Notes under the pieces: model-generated | What the model was told of the DNA's origin: nothing | The model's input: the letters and a program-made list of their open reading frames with translations, nothing else | The model's database searches: none | Part shown: positions 1 through 7,076 of the stretch, piece after piece | How positions within the stretch are numbered: the stretch's first letter is position 1 | How the letters are laid out: the number at the start of each line of letters is the position of its first letter | Translations under genes and position numbers: made by a program | Assembly (NCBI GenBank): GCA_947496175.1 | Contig: CANMBU010000002.1 | Location: forward strand, 434,001-498,000 | From: an uncultured Roseovarius sp. | GTDB taxonomy: Bacteria; Pseudomonadota; Alphaproteobacteria; Rhodobacterales; Rhodobacteraceae | Length of the DNA: 64,000 bases | Direction of reading: 5' to 3'

Positions 1-15
1 CTACCACCCCAGCCA
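1..15 (+). tRNA. 3' end of a tRNA-Gln copy, cut by the window edge
   Basis: The first bases read CTACCACCCCAGCCA, which is exactly the T-arm/acceptor 3' end, discriminator G and encoded CCA of the intact tRNA-Gln at 3449-3523, on the opposite strand. Whether a whole second tRNA or only a 3' fragment lies to the left cannot be seen. Confidence 0.6.
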
Positions 16-167
16 ACCTTCCCGAACAATGCACCGATGGACCGCGCGCAGGACGCTTGGGCGCAAAGTGCCCCGATAGATGCCCCCGTGAGCTCTGAGC
101 GTATCCTGGGGAATAATAGGGGTGAGTATGGAGCAGTGGGGAGCGGGAATAGGGATAAGTAATGGGA

Positions 168-218
168 AGGAGGAGTAAGGGAGACGGAAAGTGCCTCAGT
201 GACTCCTCAAAACCTCCT
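168..218 (+). promoter_or_regulatory. Leader with a sequestered Shine-Dalgarno-like sequence
   Basis: AGGAGG at 168-173 is a perfect ribosome-binding consensus but has no usable start at normal spacing. GAGGAGT (170-176) can pair with ACTCCTC (202-208), and AGGAGG with CCTCCT (213-218), giving two mutually exclusive hairpins in the transcript. The same leader exists at 3246-3296 upstream of the polymerase-like gene. A regulatory role is inference; the pairings are visible. Confidence 0.3.
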
Positions 219-258
219 AACACTCAAAAAACCTATCTCCCCTTCCTAAGTAACACCC

Positions 259-366
259 ATGACCGGCATCAACCCGCACTACTCAAGACCCCTGGACGTC
301 CACCGCTGGTCCGATCACCCGGAGGTCAACGAGTTGGTGGGGGAGGTGTCAAAGCGATGTTTTTGA
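259..366 (+). pseudogene. Truncated 5' fragment of the polymerase-like gene
   Basis: The left repeat arm carries the first 30 codons of the gene at 1760-3205, beginning MTGINPHYSR. After the repeat ends the frame adds five unrelated codons (SKRCF) and stops at 364-366. The stop lies just past the ATG of the nuclease gene at 357, so translation of this 35-codon remnant would end on top of that start and could couple to it. It could equally be an inert product of the duplication. Confidence 0.6.
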
Positions 367-1763
367 CGAAATCAGACTTCATACACTACCTCAACTGCCC
401 AAAGTCTATGTGGCTGTCCAAACGAGACCCTGAGGTCTACCCCTCCGGCGAGTTCTCCGCCTTTCGAAAGAAGTTGGTGGCAGAGGGAGCGGAGGTCGAG
501 CGGTACTTCCGACAGCACTTTGAAGACCGAAATGTGCAGGACGTGAAATATGAGAAGGTCTTTGAAGCCGATGGGTTGCACGCACGCGTTGACGGTTTCC
601 AGACTGGTGATGGAGATATTGGCATTCTCTACGAGGTCAAGTCGGCAACGGGCGTGAAGACAGACCGGAAGCATAACTACTTAAAGGACGCATGTTTCCA
701 GAAAATCTGCGTGGAACATGCCGGACAACGGATAGGCAAAGTCGTCTTGGTCCATGTCAACGGAGACTATGTTCGAATGGGTGACATCGTCCCGGGAGAT
801 TTTTTGGTCTTTGAGGACATCACGGACCGAGTCGAACGCATGCAGGGAGAGACTGAGAGCGAGATAGAAGATGCGCTGGCTCTTCTCAGAGGTGAGATCG
901 AAAAAGAAGGTTGCGCCTGCTTGAAGAAGTCACGCGGTAACCATTGTGACAGCTTCTCATTCTTCAACCCGAATATGCCGACGCCGTCCATCTACAGCTT
1001 GCCGAGGATCACAGGAAAGAAGCTGGAAGCGTTCGTGGATAACAATACGTTCGATTTGCTCACCATACCAGAGGACACATCGCTTACGGCCAACCAAAGG
1101 ATCGTATTTGAGGCTGCTCGCACCGGGTTTCCCCAGATCAATCGCGAAGCAATCAAAGAGTTTCTCGAAAGCGTGGAATATCCACTCTTCTTCCTGGACT
1201 ACGAGGCTTACGGGTCCGCGGTACCGTTTCTGAGCAAAACACGTCCTCATCAACAGTTTCCGTTCCAGTACTCACTTCACATACTGCAGGAAGATGGCGG
1301 CTTGGAACACCGTGAGTATCTGGAAAGGGAAGCGCGGCTCCCGGATGCACTAACAGATCAACTCAGAGCGGATATTGGTGACGTGGGCAGTGTCATTGCG
1401 TGGCACGCTGACTATGAGGCGTCGAGAAACAAAGACATGGCGGAGTGGTTCCCGAACAAAGCGGACTTTCTCCTAGGGCTCAACGAACGCATGGTAGACT
1501 TGGAGAAGCCATACCAGAAAGCCTACGTAGATATTCATTTCGACGGTTCGAGTTCCATCAAGAACGTGTTGCCGGTGATATGCCCGGACCTGACCTACGA
1601 AGGTCTCGAAGTCAAAGACGGTACGGGAGCCATGGTTGCTTGGAGGCGTATGCTCACCGCAGGACAGCACGATTCAGACCAGATCGCCAAACAGTTGCTG
1701 GAGTATTGCAGGTTGGACACCTTGGCGATGGTGAAGCTTTTCCAGTTTCTGAAAGACCTCTAA
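357..1763 (+). CDS. DUF2779 protein: Cas4/RecB-like nuclease fused to a DEDD exonuclease-like domain
   Basis: 468 aa. The start at 357 is where family similarity begins and has GGGGGAGGTG at good spacing; an upstream in-frame ATG at 162 would add 65 residues of repeat-encoded sequence found at the head of no known family. N-terminal domain: C14 in NCPKSMW, D79, E93-x-K95 in YEVKSAT and Q115 fit a PD-(D/E)XK nuclease. C186, C188 and C197 with C14 could hold a Cas4/AddB-type Fe-S cluster. C-terminal domain (about 270-468): D281/E283 in LDYEAY, FPFQYSLH, D381 and YCRLDT (D454) match the RNase H-like half of DUF2779. It is convergent with, and overlaps by 4 bp, the polymerase-like gene. Substrate unknown; DNA processing for the element or defence are both possible. 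Confidence 0.85.
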   Translation: MFLTKSDFIHYLNCPKSMWLSKRDPEVYPSGEFSAFRKKLVAEGAEVERYFRQHFEDRNVQDVKYEKVFEADGLHARVDGFQTGDGDIGILYEVKSATGVKTDRKHNYLKDACFQKICVEHAGQRIGKVVLVHVNGDYVRMGDIVPGDFLVFEDITDRVERMQGETESEIEDALALLRGEIEKEGCACLKKSRGNHCDSFSFFNPNMPTPSIYSLPRITGKKLEAFVDNNTFDLLTIPEDTSLTANQRIVFEAARTGFPQINREAIKEFLESVEYPLFFLDYEAYGSAVPFLSKTRPHQQFPFQYSLHILQEDGGLEHREYLEREARLPDALTDQLRADIGDVGSVIAWHADYEASRNKDMAEWFPNKADFLLGLNERMVDLEKPYQKAYVDIHFDGSSSIKNVLPVICPDLTYEGLEVKDGTGAMVAWRRMLTAGQHDSDQIAKQLLEYCRLDTLAMVKLFQFLKDL

Positions 1764-3205
1764 CCAGCCATAGCAGCCTCAAACAACATCCGCCTTTCCG
1801 TCGACCCGCGCGTAGGCTCTAAACGTCTGATCTCTTCGTAGTCCGCGCGACGGTCCTCAGGCACCTCATCCAAGCCTAGCCACTCATGAGAGGTCGGCAA
1901 AGCACGTCCCACAACCCTGTGAGAAGCTCGGGCCATCAGATAGCGCAACCGTTTGACGTGCCGGTAGTCGATTATAAAACTGTCGTGGACGCAAAGGATC
2001 GGTAACTGCTCGGCAATGGAGGCTCTCAAAACGTCCTCCGCGATCCGGCTGTCCACGTTCATGAGACGGATGCCTTGATCAGCGAATAATGACCCGTCCA
2101 ACTGAGGCGTCTTATCAACGAACGCTGTCAGCAAACGCTCCAAGTCTGCGTTTTTGAAGTTTCGGGCTGGATCGCCCGCTGGTTGGCCATCCCGGAAGGC
2201 CTGATAGGCCGATTTGCTGTTGGCGGCGTTGATGGCCGTCAGCACCAAGGCCTTCAAGTACCGACGCTGTGTTCGAGGATCAGCGCCCTCCAGCAACACC
2301 TCCGGCAGATCGTAGGGATCGCTCTCCAGCTTCACACCTTTTTCAAGACTGAGGATATTGACGTGCATCGCCTTGTAATCGACCTCGACCGTCGGAACGC
2401 CGTCTATGTGGATGGTCTTACGCAGCTGAGATCCGATCTGCTGCCACCAACCGCCGTAGAACCTGCCGTTGCTGTTCCAATCGTTCCGGGAAAAGATACG
2501 ACGGACGAACTTGTTCTCCGGAAAGAACGGCACAATGGTCTTCTCTCCGGCTCTGGGACCTACGGCAATGTCGCGTTCGATGTGACTGTCCTCGACGCCG
2601 GGTAGGTCAACGAACGTGCAGTTGAGAAGGTCGTTGTAAGCGCGCAGCTCGTCACGCATGCGGTTGGTCTCGGCGGTGTCCTCATACTCGACATCCCTGT
2701 TGTTCCCGCCACGGAGGATGATGCACTCTTCGTTCTCAGCGTGACCAAGGTCCATGCGACCATATTTGGCCTCACGGAACTTGGCCCTGAGTGGCTCGGC
2801 GGCGCGCATCCTCGATGTCCGGTTGGTACTCACTCCCGGCCCTGAGTAGCTTCCGGTGGACAGCTCGATCATACCGACTTCCTCCAGACGGTGGATGATA
2901 GCTGGCGTGTGTCGGGATAGGTGGAGAGCGTTGTAGCGGCTTCCCGGAACCCACTTCTTCAAGTCGAGATTCACACCTATGGAGAGCTCCGGGTCGGTGG
3001 TCCAGGCTACGTAGAGATCCAGCAACACGACCTTGAGCATGTCTTTCCGGCGAGCCTTGGGCTTGGGTCCCGGCTTGGCAGCTTCTTCGCCCACATCTTC
3101 GAAGTGCTCTCTCCACACCTCCCCCACCAACTCGTTGACCTCCGGGTGATCGGACCAGCGGTGGACGTCCAGGGGTCTTGAGTAGTGCGGGTTGATGCCG
3201 GTCAT
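1760..3205 (-). CDS. Protein with winged-helix-like N-terminus and family-A/T7-like polymerase palm signature
   Basis: 481 aa. Residues about 50-135 look like a winged-helix DNA-binding domain (LHLSRHTPAIIHRLEEVGMI). The C-terminal half has three motifs in the order and spacing of single-subunit polymerases: motif A VEVDYKAMHVNIL (D276), motif B-like RRYLKALVLTAINA (K318) and motif C CVHDSF (D408). Motif C resembles T7 RNA polymerase HDSF more than PolA HDE, and the PolA steric-gate Glu is replaced by His281. GRFYGGWW (247-254) precedes motif A. I recall similar unannotated proteins but cannot name a family. Codons 1-30 lie inside the inverted repeat. No clear Shine-Dalgarno precedes the ATG. 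Activity is inferred from motifs only. Confidence 0.7.
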   Translation of the reverse strand: MTGINPHYSRPLDVHRWSDHPEVNELVGEVWREHFEDVGEEAAKPGPKPKARRKDMLKVVLLDLYVAWTTDPELSIGVNLDLKKWVPGSRYNALHLSRHTPAIIHRLEEVGMIELSTGSYSGPGVSTNRTSRMRAAEPLRAKFREAKYGRMDLGHAENEECIILRGGNNRDVEYEDTAETNRMRDELRAYNDLLNCTFVDLPGVEDSHIERDIAVGPRAGEKTIVPFFPENKFVRRIFSRNDWNSNGRFYGGWWQQIGSQLRKTIHIDGVPTVEVDYKAMHVNILSLEKGVKLESDPYDLPEVLLEGADPRTQRRYLKALVLTAINAANSKSAYQAFRDGQPAGDPARNFKNADLERLLTAFVDKTPQLDGSLFADQGIRLMNVDSRIAEDVLRASIAEQLPILCVHDSFIIDYRHVKRLRYLMARASHRVVGRALPTSHEWLGLDEVPEDRRADYEEIRRLEPTRGSTERRMLFEAAMAG

Positions 3206-3463
3206 GGGTGTTACTTAGGAAGGGGAGATAGGTTTTTTGAGTGTTAGGAGGTTTTGAGGAGTCACTGAGGCACTTTCCGTCTCCCTTACTCCTCCTTCCC
3301 ATTACTTATCCCTATTCCCGCTCCCCACTGCTCCATACTCACCCCTATTATTCCCCAGGATACGCTCAGAGCTCACGGGGGCATCTATCGGGGCACTTTG
3401 CGCCCAAGCGTCCTGCGCGCGGTCCATCGGTGCATTGTTCGGGAAGGTTGGCTGGGGTGGTAG
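3115..3463 (-). repeat. Right arm of the perfect long inverted repeat
   Basis: This is the exact reverse complement of 1-349. It contains the start of the polymerase-like gene (codons 1-30), its leader, and the 3' end of the intact tRNA-Gln. Bases 3206-3448, between the gene and the tRNA, hold only leader sequence. Recombination between the arms would invert 350-3114 and rebuild the polymerase-like gene on the left arm. Confidence 0.97.
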
Positions 3464-3523
3464 GATTCGAACCTACGATCTCCTGTACCAAAAACAGTTG
3501 CCCTACCGCTAGGCCACACCCCA
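3449..3523 (-). tRNA. tRNA-Gln (anticodon TTG) with encoded CCA
   Basis: The minus strand reads TGGGGTG acceptor, D-arm GGCCTAGCGGTAGGGC, anticodon loop TTTTGGT with TTG at 34-36, T-arm GTAGG-TTCGAAT-CCTAC, acceptor CACCCCA, discriminator G and CCA. The anticodon stem ACTGT/ACAGG has one mismatched outer pair. Body 3452-3523, CCA 3449-3451. It forms the boundary of the inverted-repeat module and its last 15 bases are duplicated at the window start. Confidence 0.95.
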
Positions 3524-3619
3524 TTTGTGACGCGTTCCTTACTCCGAGCGCGCATGTGGATCAAGAGCGCTTGGGTAAAAAAATCCTGTCGCGCGAAACT
3601 TCTCTGCTCGCGTTTGGGA

Positions 3620-4117
3620 TTACTCCAGAACTTCGCTCGCTTCGACACCCCAGATATGAGATTTTGCCACCCAGCCGCGATAACCGCCGGCTTTTAGGCG
3701 ACACCACTCCAGGTGACATTCATCGATATGTGCGACCACCCCGCGTTCAAGATGCGCGACGACCATGGCGGTCTCATCGGGTTTGGCGCGCATGTCGAGC
3801 ATGTCTTTCTCGACCAGAGCTGTGCGCGCGCCGGATAACAGAGAGTAGTGGATCCATCCGCCGGCGCCTTCGCGGTCGCGCACGCGGCGCCAGTGGCCGT
3901 GCTCAGCTGTGATCTCGAGAGGCTGATCCTTTACCTTAAAAACCCAGTCAATCCGGTGGGTCAGGCTGGGTCCGCGCCTTGCATTGCCTTCAGATGCCTT
4001 CATTGACACGAAGCGGGGCAAAGGCAGGTTGGTTTCCGGTCCACGCTCCTGAGCGAAGGCGGACAGGCTTGTAGCCAGCAGAAAGCCTGCTGAAACAACG
4101 ATTAATTTAAAATTCAT
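3620..4117 (-). CDS. Exported SH3-domain protein
   Basis: 165 aa from the ATG at 4117; longer in-frame starts would place the signal peptide internally. A signal peptide (MNFKLIVVSAGFLLATSLSAFA) is followed by two bacterial SH3-like repeats (SH3_4 type): about 35-95 with RRGPSLTHRIDW and GGWIHYSLL, and about 100-160 with MRAKPDETA and YRGWVAKSHIWG. Such proteins are usually periplasmic and thought to bind peptidoglycan or partner proteins. It is divergent from the dehydrogenase gene, with about 100 bp between. No specific partner is indicated. Confidence 0.8.
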   Translation of the reverse strand: MNFKLIVVSAGFLLATSLSAFAQERGPETNLPLPRFVSMKASEGNARRGPSLTHRIDWVFKVKDQPLEITAEHGHWRRVRDREGAGGWIHYSLLSGARTALVEKDMLDMRAKPDETAMVVAHLERGVVAHIDECHLEWCRLKAGGYRGWVAKSHIWGVEASEVLE

Positions 4118-4221
4118 GGCCTGTTTACTGCTTATTGATTGGGTGGGGTTCTTGTGCCCCGGTCTTTCCTGAGCCACTGTGGCATCAGAGCCGACGTTTT
4201 GGAAGACATGAGGAGGGGTCC

Positions 4222-5208
4222 ATGCCATCTGCGCGATTAAGTGTTGTTGTTACGCGACGCTTGCCCGATGTCGTTGAGAACCGAATGCGTGATTTGTTTG
4301 ATGTCACGTTGCGCGAAACCGACGCTCCGATGACCCGCGAAGAGCTGGTTGAGGCGATGAAAACTGCGGACGTTCTGGTGCCCACGATCACCGACAAGGT
4401 CGATGCGGGTCTGATCGGTCAGGCGGGTGAAAACCTCAAGCTTATTGCCAATTACGGCGCAGGGGTGGACCACATCGATGTGCATACTGCGCGTCAGAGA
4501 GGCATTTTGGTGTCCAATACACCCGGTGTGCTGACCGATGACACGGCTGATATGACCATGGCTCTGATCCTGAGCGTCACACGGCGCATTCCCGAAGGCT
4601 TGGCTGTGATGCAATCAGAAAGCTGGGAAGGCTGGTCCCCTACGGCCTTGCTTGGCGGGCGCATCGCGGGGCGGCGGCTGGGTATTCTGGGTATGGGGCG
4701 GATCGGTCAGGCCGTGGCGCGACGCGCAGCGGTGTTTGGCATGCAAATTCACTACCACAACCGTCATCGTTTGCGCGAAGAGATAGAACAGGACCTGGGC
4801 GCGACCTACTGGGAGAGCCTTGATCAGATGGTTGCGCGGATGGATGTGATCAGTGTGAACTGCCCGCATACCCCCTCGACTTTTCACCTGATGAATGCGC
4901 GGCGGCTGAAACTGATGAAGCCAGAGGCGGTCATCGTGAACACAAGCCGTGGAGAGGTCATTGATGAAAACGCTCTGACACGGATGCTGCGCGCGGGCGA
5001 GATTTCAGGGGCGGGTCTCGACGTCTACGAGCAGGAAAACACCGCCAACCCGCGGCTCAGAGAGCTCAAGAACGTGGTGCTCTTGCCGCATATGGGTTCG
5101 GCGACCATGGAAGGCCGGGTCGAGATGGGTGAAAAAGTTCTTTTGAATATCAAGACCTTTGACGATGGGCACCGCCCGCCGGATCAGGTCGTGCCATCCA
5201 TGCTATGA
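4222..5208 (+). CDS. D-2-hydroxyacid dehydrogenase (glyoxylate/hydroxypyruvate reductase type)
   Basis: 328 aa. The ATG at 4222 follows GAGGAGG. The N-terminal substrate lobe is followed by the NAD(P)-binding GILGMGRIGQAVARR (GxGxxG) and the catalytic signature set: Arg in NTSRGEVID, Glu in DVYEQE, and His in LLPHMGSAT. It reduces 2-oxoacids such as glyoxylate or hydroxypyruvate with NAD(P)H in the cytoplasm. The stop overlaps the start of the gamma-glutamyltransferase gene by 4 bp, so the two are probably co-translated. Exact substrate cannot be read from sequence. Confidence 0.88.
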   Translation: MPSARLSVVVTRRLPDVVENRMRDLFDVTLRETDAPMTREELVEAMKTADVLVPTITDKVDAGLIGQAGENLKLIANYGAGVDHIDVHTARQRGILVSNTPGVLTDDTADMTMALILSVTRRIPEGLAVMQSESWEGWSPTALLGGRIAGRRLGILGMGRIGQAVARRAAVFGMQIHYHNRHRLREEIEQDLGATYWESLDQMVARMDVISVNCPHTPSTFHLMNARRLKLMKPEAVIVNTSRGEVIDENALTRMLRAGEISGAGLDVYEQENTANPRLRELKNVVLLPHMGSATMEGRVEMGEKVLLNIKTFDDGHRPPDQVVPSML

Positions 5209-6986
5209 TGCGTCTGGCCGCGCTGTTTGCCTGTCTGCTTTGGGTGCAGTCTGCATTGGCCCAAGAAGCAGCGGATGCGGTTGCGCCCGAGGCTGCGGGC
5301 ACAGGCAAACTGGTGTTGTCCGGACCTGCGGCAGAGGCTCAAGATGCCAAAGCGCAAGGCCGTCCCGTCGAGGCGCAAGACTGGATGGTCGTCGCGGCCA
5401 ATCCCTTGGCGGTTGAGGCCGGAGCAAGGGTTTTGCGCGATGGCGGCTCGGCCGCGGATGCCATGATTGCCGTGCAGGCCGTCTTGGGTCTGGTCGAACC
5501 TCAGAGTTCCGGGCTGGGCGGTGGGGCCTTTTTGGTCTGGTACGACGGTCAAACGGGAGAAGTCACCACATTGGATGGTCGTGAAACAGCGCCTTTGGCA
5601 GCGACACCGCGGCTTTTTCAGGATGAAAATGGAGAACCATTAGAGTTTTTTGACGCTGTGATTGGCGGGCCGTCCGTTGGAGTTCCCGGCGTGCCTGCAC
5701 TTTTGGCCGAGGCGCATGCGCGCTGGGGCAAGGCGCGTTGGAGGGGGCTCTTTCGAGAGGCGATAGACCTGGCTGACAGAGGCTTTGCAGTCTCACCGCG
5801 CATGGGCATGATGGTCGCGCGTGATGCGGATCGGCTGGCACTGAACCCAAACACCGCAAGTTACTTCCTTCCCGGAGGGTCCCCGCTCACCGAAGGCACT
5901 CTGCTCAAGAACCCGGCCTATGCCAACACGCTGCGCATTCTGGCGCAAGAGGGGCCTGAGCCGTTTTACACCGGCAGTATCGCACGTGACATCGTCGAGG
6001 CTGTACAAAACGCAGCAGGCAATCCAGGCGTTCTAAGCGGCGTGGATATGGCGATCTACCGCGTCAAGGAACGCCCTGCGGTTTGTGCAGCTTATCGGGG
6101 TCACGCCGTTTGCGGCATGGGCCCGCCATCGTCTGGTGCGCTGACGGTTGGGCAAATTCTGGGGCTTTTGGCGCAGAGCGATATTGCCCAACTTGGCCCA
6201 AACAATCCAGAAACATGGCGTTTGATTGGGGATGCCAGCCGTCTGGCCTTTGCAGATCGTGGGCTTTACATGGCCGATAGCGATTTTGTCCCTGTACCCG
6301 TTGGGGGCCTCATTGATCCGGCTTATTTGTCCCGTCGCTCGGGATTGCTGCAAGGCGATGATGCATTGCCAACTGTGCGCCCAGGTCGTCCGGATTATGA
6401 TCATTCCCTCAATCTTGCACCTGATGATCCGATTGAGCAGCCTTCAACGTCGCACATCTCGATCGTTGACCGCTTCGGCAATGCGCTTTCAATGACGACA
6501 ACTATAGAAAACGCTTTTGGATCGCGCCTCATGGTCCGGGGGTTTTTGCTTAACAATGAACTGACGGATTTCTCTTTTGTCAGCCACCGTGACGGGGTAC
6601 CGGTGGCCAATCGCGTTGAGCCGGGAAAACGACCGCGCTCTTCGATGGCGCCCACGATAGTGCTCAAAGATGGCAAGCCGGTGCTCGTGATAGGAAGCCC
6701 CGGCGGCAGTCGCATTATCGGATACGTGGCTAAGACCATCATTGCGCATTTGGACTGGGGGATGGATGTGCAAACGGCTGTGGGCATGCCGCATCTCGTC
6801 AACCGGTTTGGCGTCTATGATGTAGAGGCCGGCACATCCGCCGCAAACCTTGCTCTTGACCTTGAATCACTGGGGTTTGAGGTCAATCTGCGCGACCTGA
6901 CATCCGGTCTTCACGCCATTTCCGTTGGGGATGTTCTGAAAGGCGGCGCTGATCCGCGCCGCGAAGGGATTGCATTGGGTGAATAA
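5205..6986 (+). CDS. ggt: Gamma-glutamyltransferase precursor
   Basis: 593 aa. The signal peptide MMRLAALFACLLWVQSALA targets it to the periplasm. The large subunit includes AADAMIAVQAVLGLVEPQSSG and GGRETAPLAATP-like substrate-loop sequence. The autoprocessing site is PSTSH, making T415 the catalytic N-terminal nucleophile of the small subunit, followed by GNALSMTTTIE and the GSPGGSRI oxyanion/glycine loop. It hydrolyses glutathione and gamma-glutamyl compounds or transfers the glutamyl group. Length fits the family. The ATGA overlap with the upstream dehydrogenase suggests an operon, an unusual pairing whose reason I do not know. Confidence 0.93.
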   Translation: MMRLAALFACLLWVQSALAQEAADAVAPEAAGTGKLVLSGPAAEAQDAKAQGRPVEAQDWMVVAANPLAVEAGARVLRDGGSAADAMIAVQAVLGLVEPQSSGLGGGAFLVWYDGQTGEVTTLDGRETAPLAATPRLFQDENGEPLEFFDAVIGGPSVGVPGVPALLAEAHARWGKARWRGLFREAIDLADRGFAVSPRMGMMVARDADRLALNPNTASYFLPGGSPLTEGTLLKNPAYANTLRILAQEGPEPFYTGSIARDIVEAVQNAAGNPGVLSGVDMAIYRVKERPAVCAAYRGHAVCGMGPPSSGALTVGQILGLLAQSDIAQLGPNNPETWRLIGDASRLAFADRGLYMADSDFVPVPVGGLIDPAYLSRRSGLLQGDDALPTVRPGRPDYDHSLNLAPDDPIEQPSTSHISIVDRFGNALSMTTTIENAFGSRLMVRGFLLNNELTDFSFVSHRDGVPVANRVEPGKRPRSSMAPTIVLKDGKPVLVIGSPGGSRIIGYVAKTIIAHLDWGMDVQTAVGMPHLVNRFGVYDVEAGTSAANLALDLESLGFEVNLRDLTSGLHAISVGDVLKGGADPRREGIALGE

Positions 6987-7076
6987 CGCATTTCAGGAAA
7001 TCGCCCCAGCCTGACCGAATTATCGCCAGATTTGCCCCGCACATATCACGTGACTGTGAACTCCGGAGCATTCTGT

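Larger units (their letters stand above)
1..349 (+). repeat. Left arm of a perfect long inverted repeat
   Basis: I compared bases 1-349 with the reverse complement of 3115-3463 block by block and found no mismatch; identity ends at 349/3115 (c against g at the next base). The arm begins with the last bases of a tRNA-Gln and then carries a leader, a purine-rich tract (about 114-190), a pyrimidine-rich stretch (about 196-250) and the first 30 codons of the polymerase-like gene. It may extend left of the window. Apart from the truncated 35-codon ORF it holds no gene, so bases 1-356 are repeat and leader only. Confidence 0.97.

Noticed and set aside
162..356. 65-residue N-terminal extension of the nuclease beginning MGRRSKGDGK
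   Set aside because: It is encoded almost wholly by the inverted repeat; the same peptide appears on the opposite strand in a frame unrelated to the polymerase-like gene, and family similarity begins at 357.
1..3463. Insertion sequence or composite transposon
   Set aside because: Inverted repeats are present but no transposase-type DDE, HUH or recombinase gene is found and no target-site duplication can be seen.
1..3523. Classic integrase att sites in tRNA-Gln
   Set aside because: The tRNA 3' ends are inverted relative to one another; integrase insertion would give direct repeats, and no integrase gene is present.
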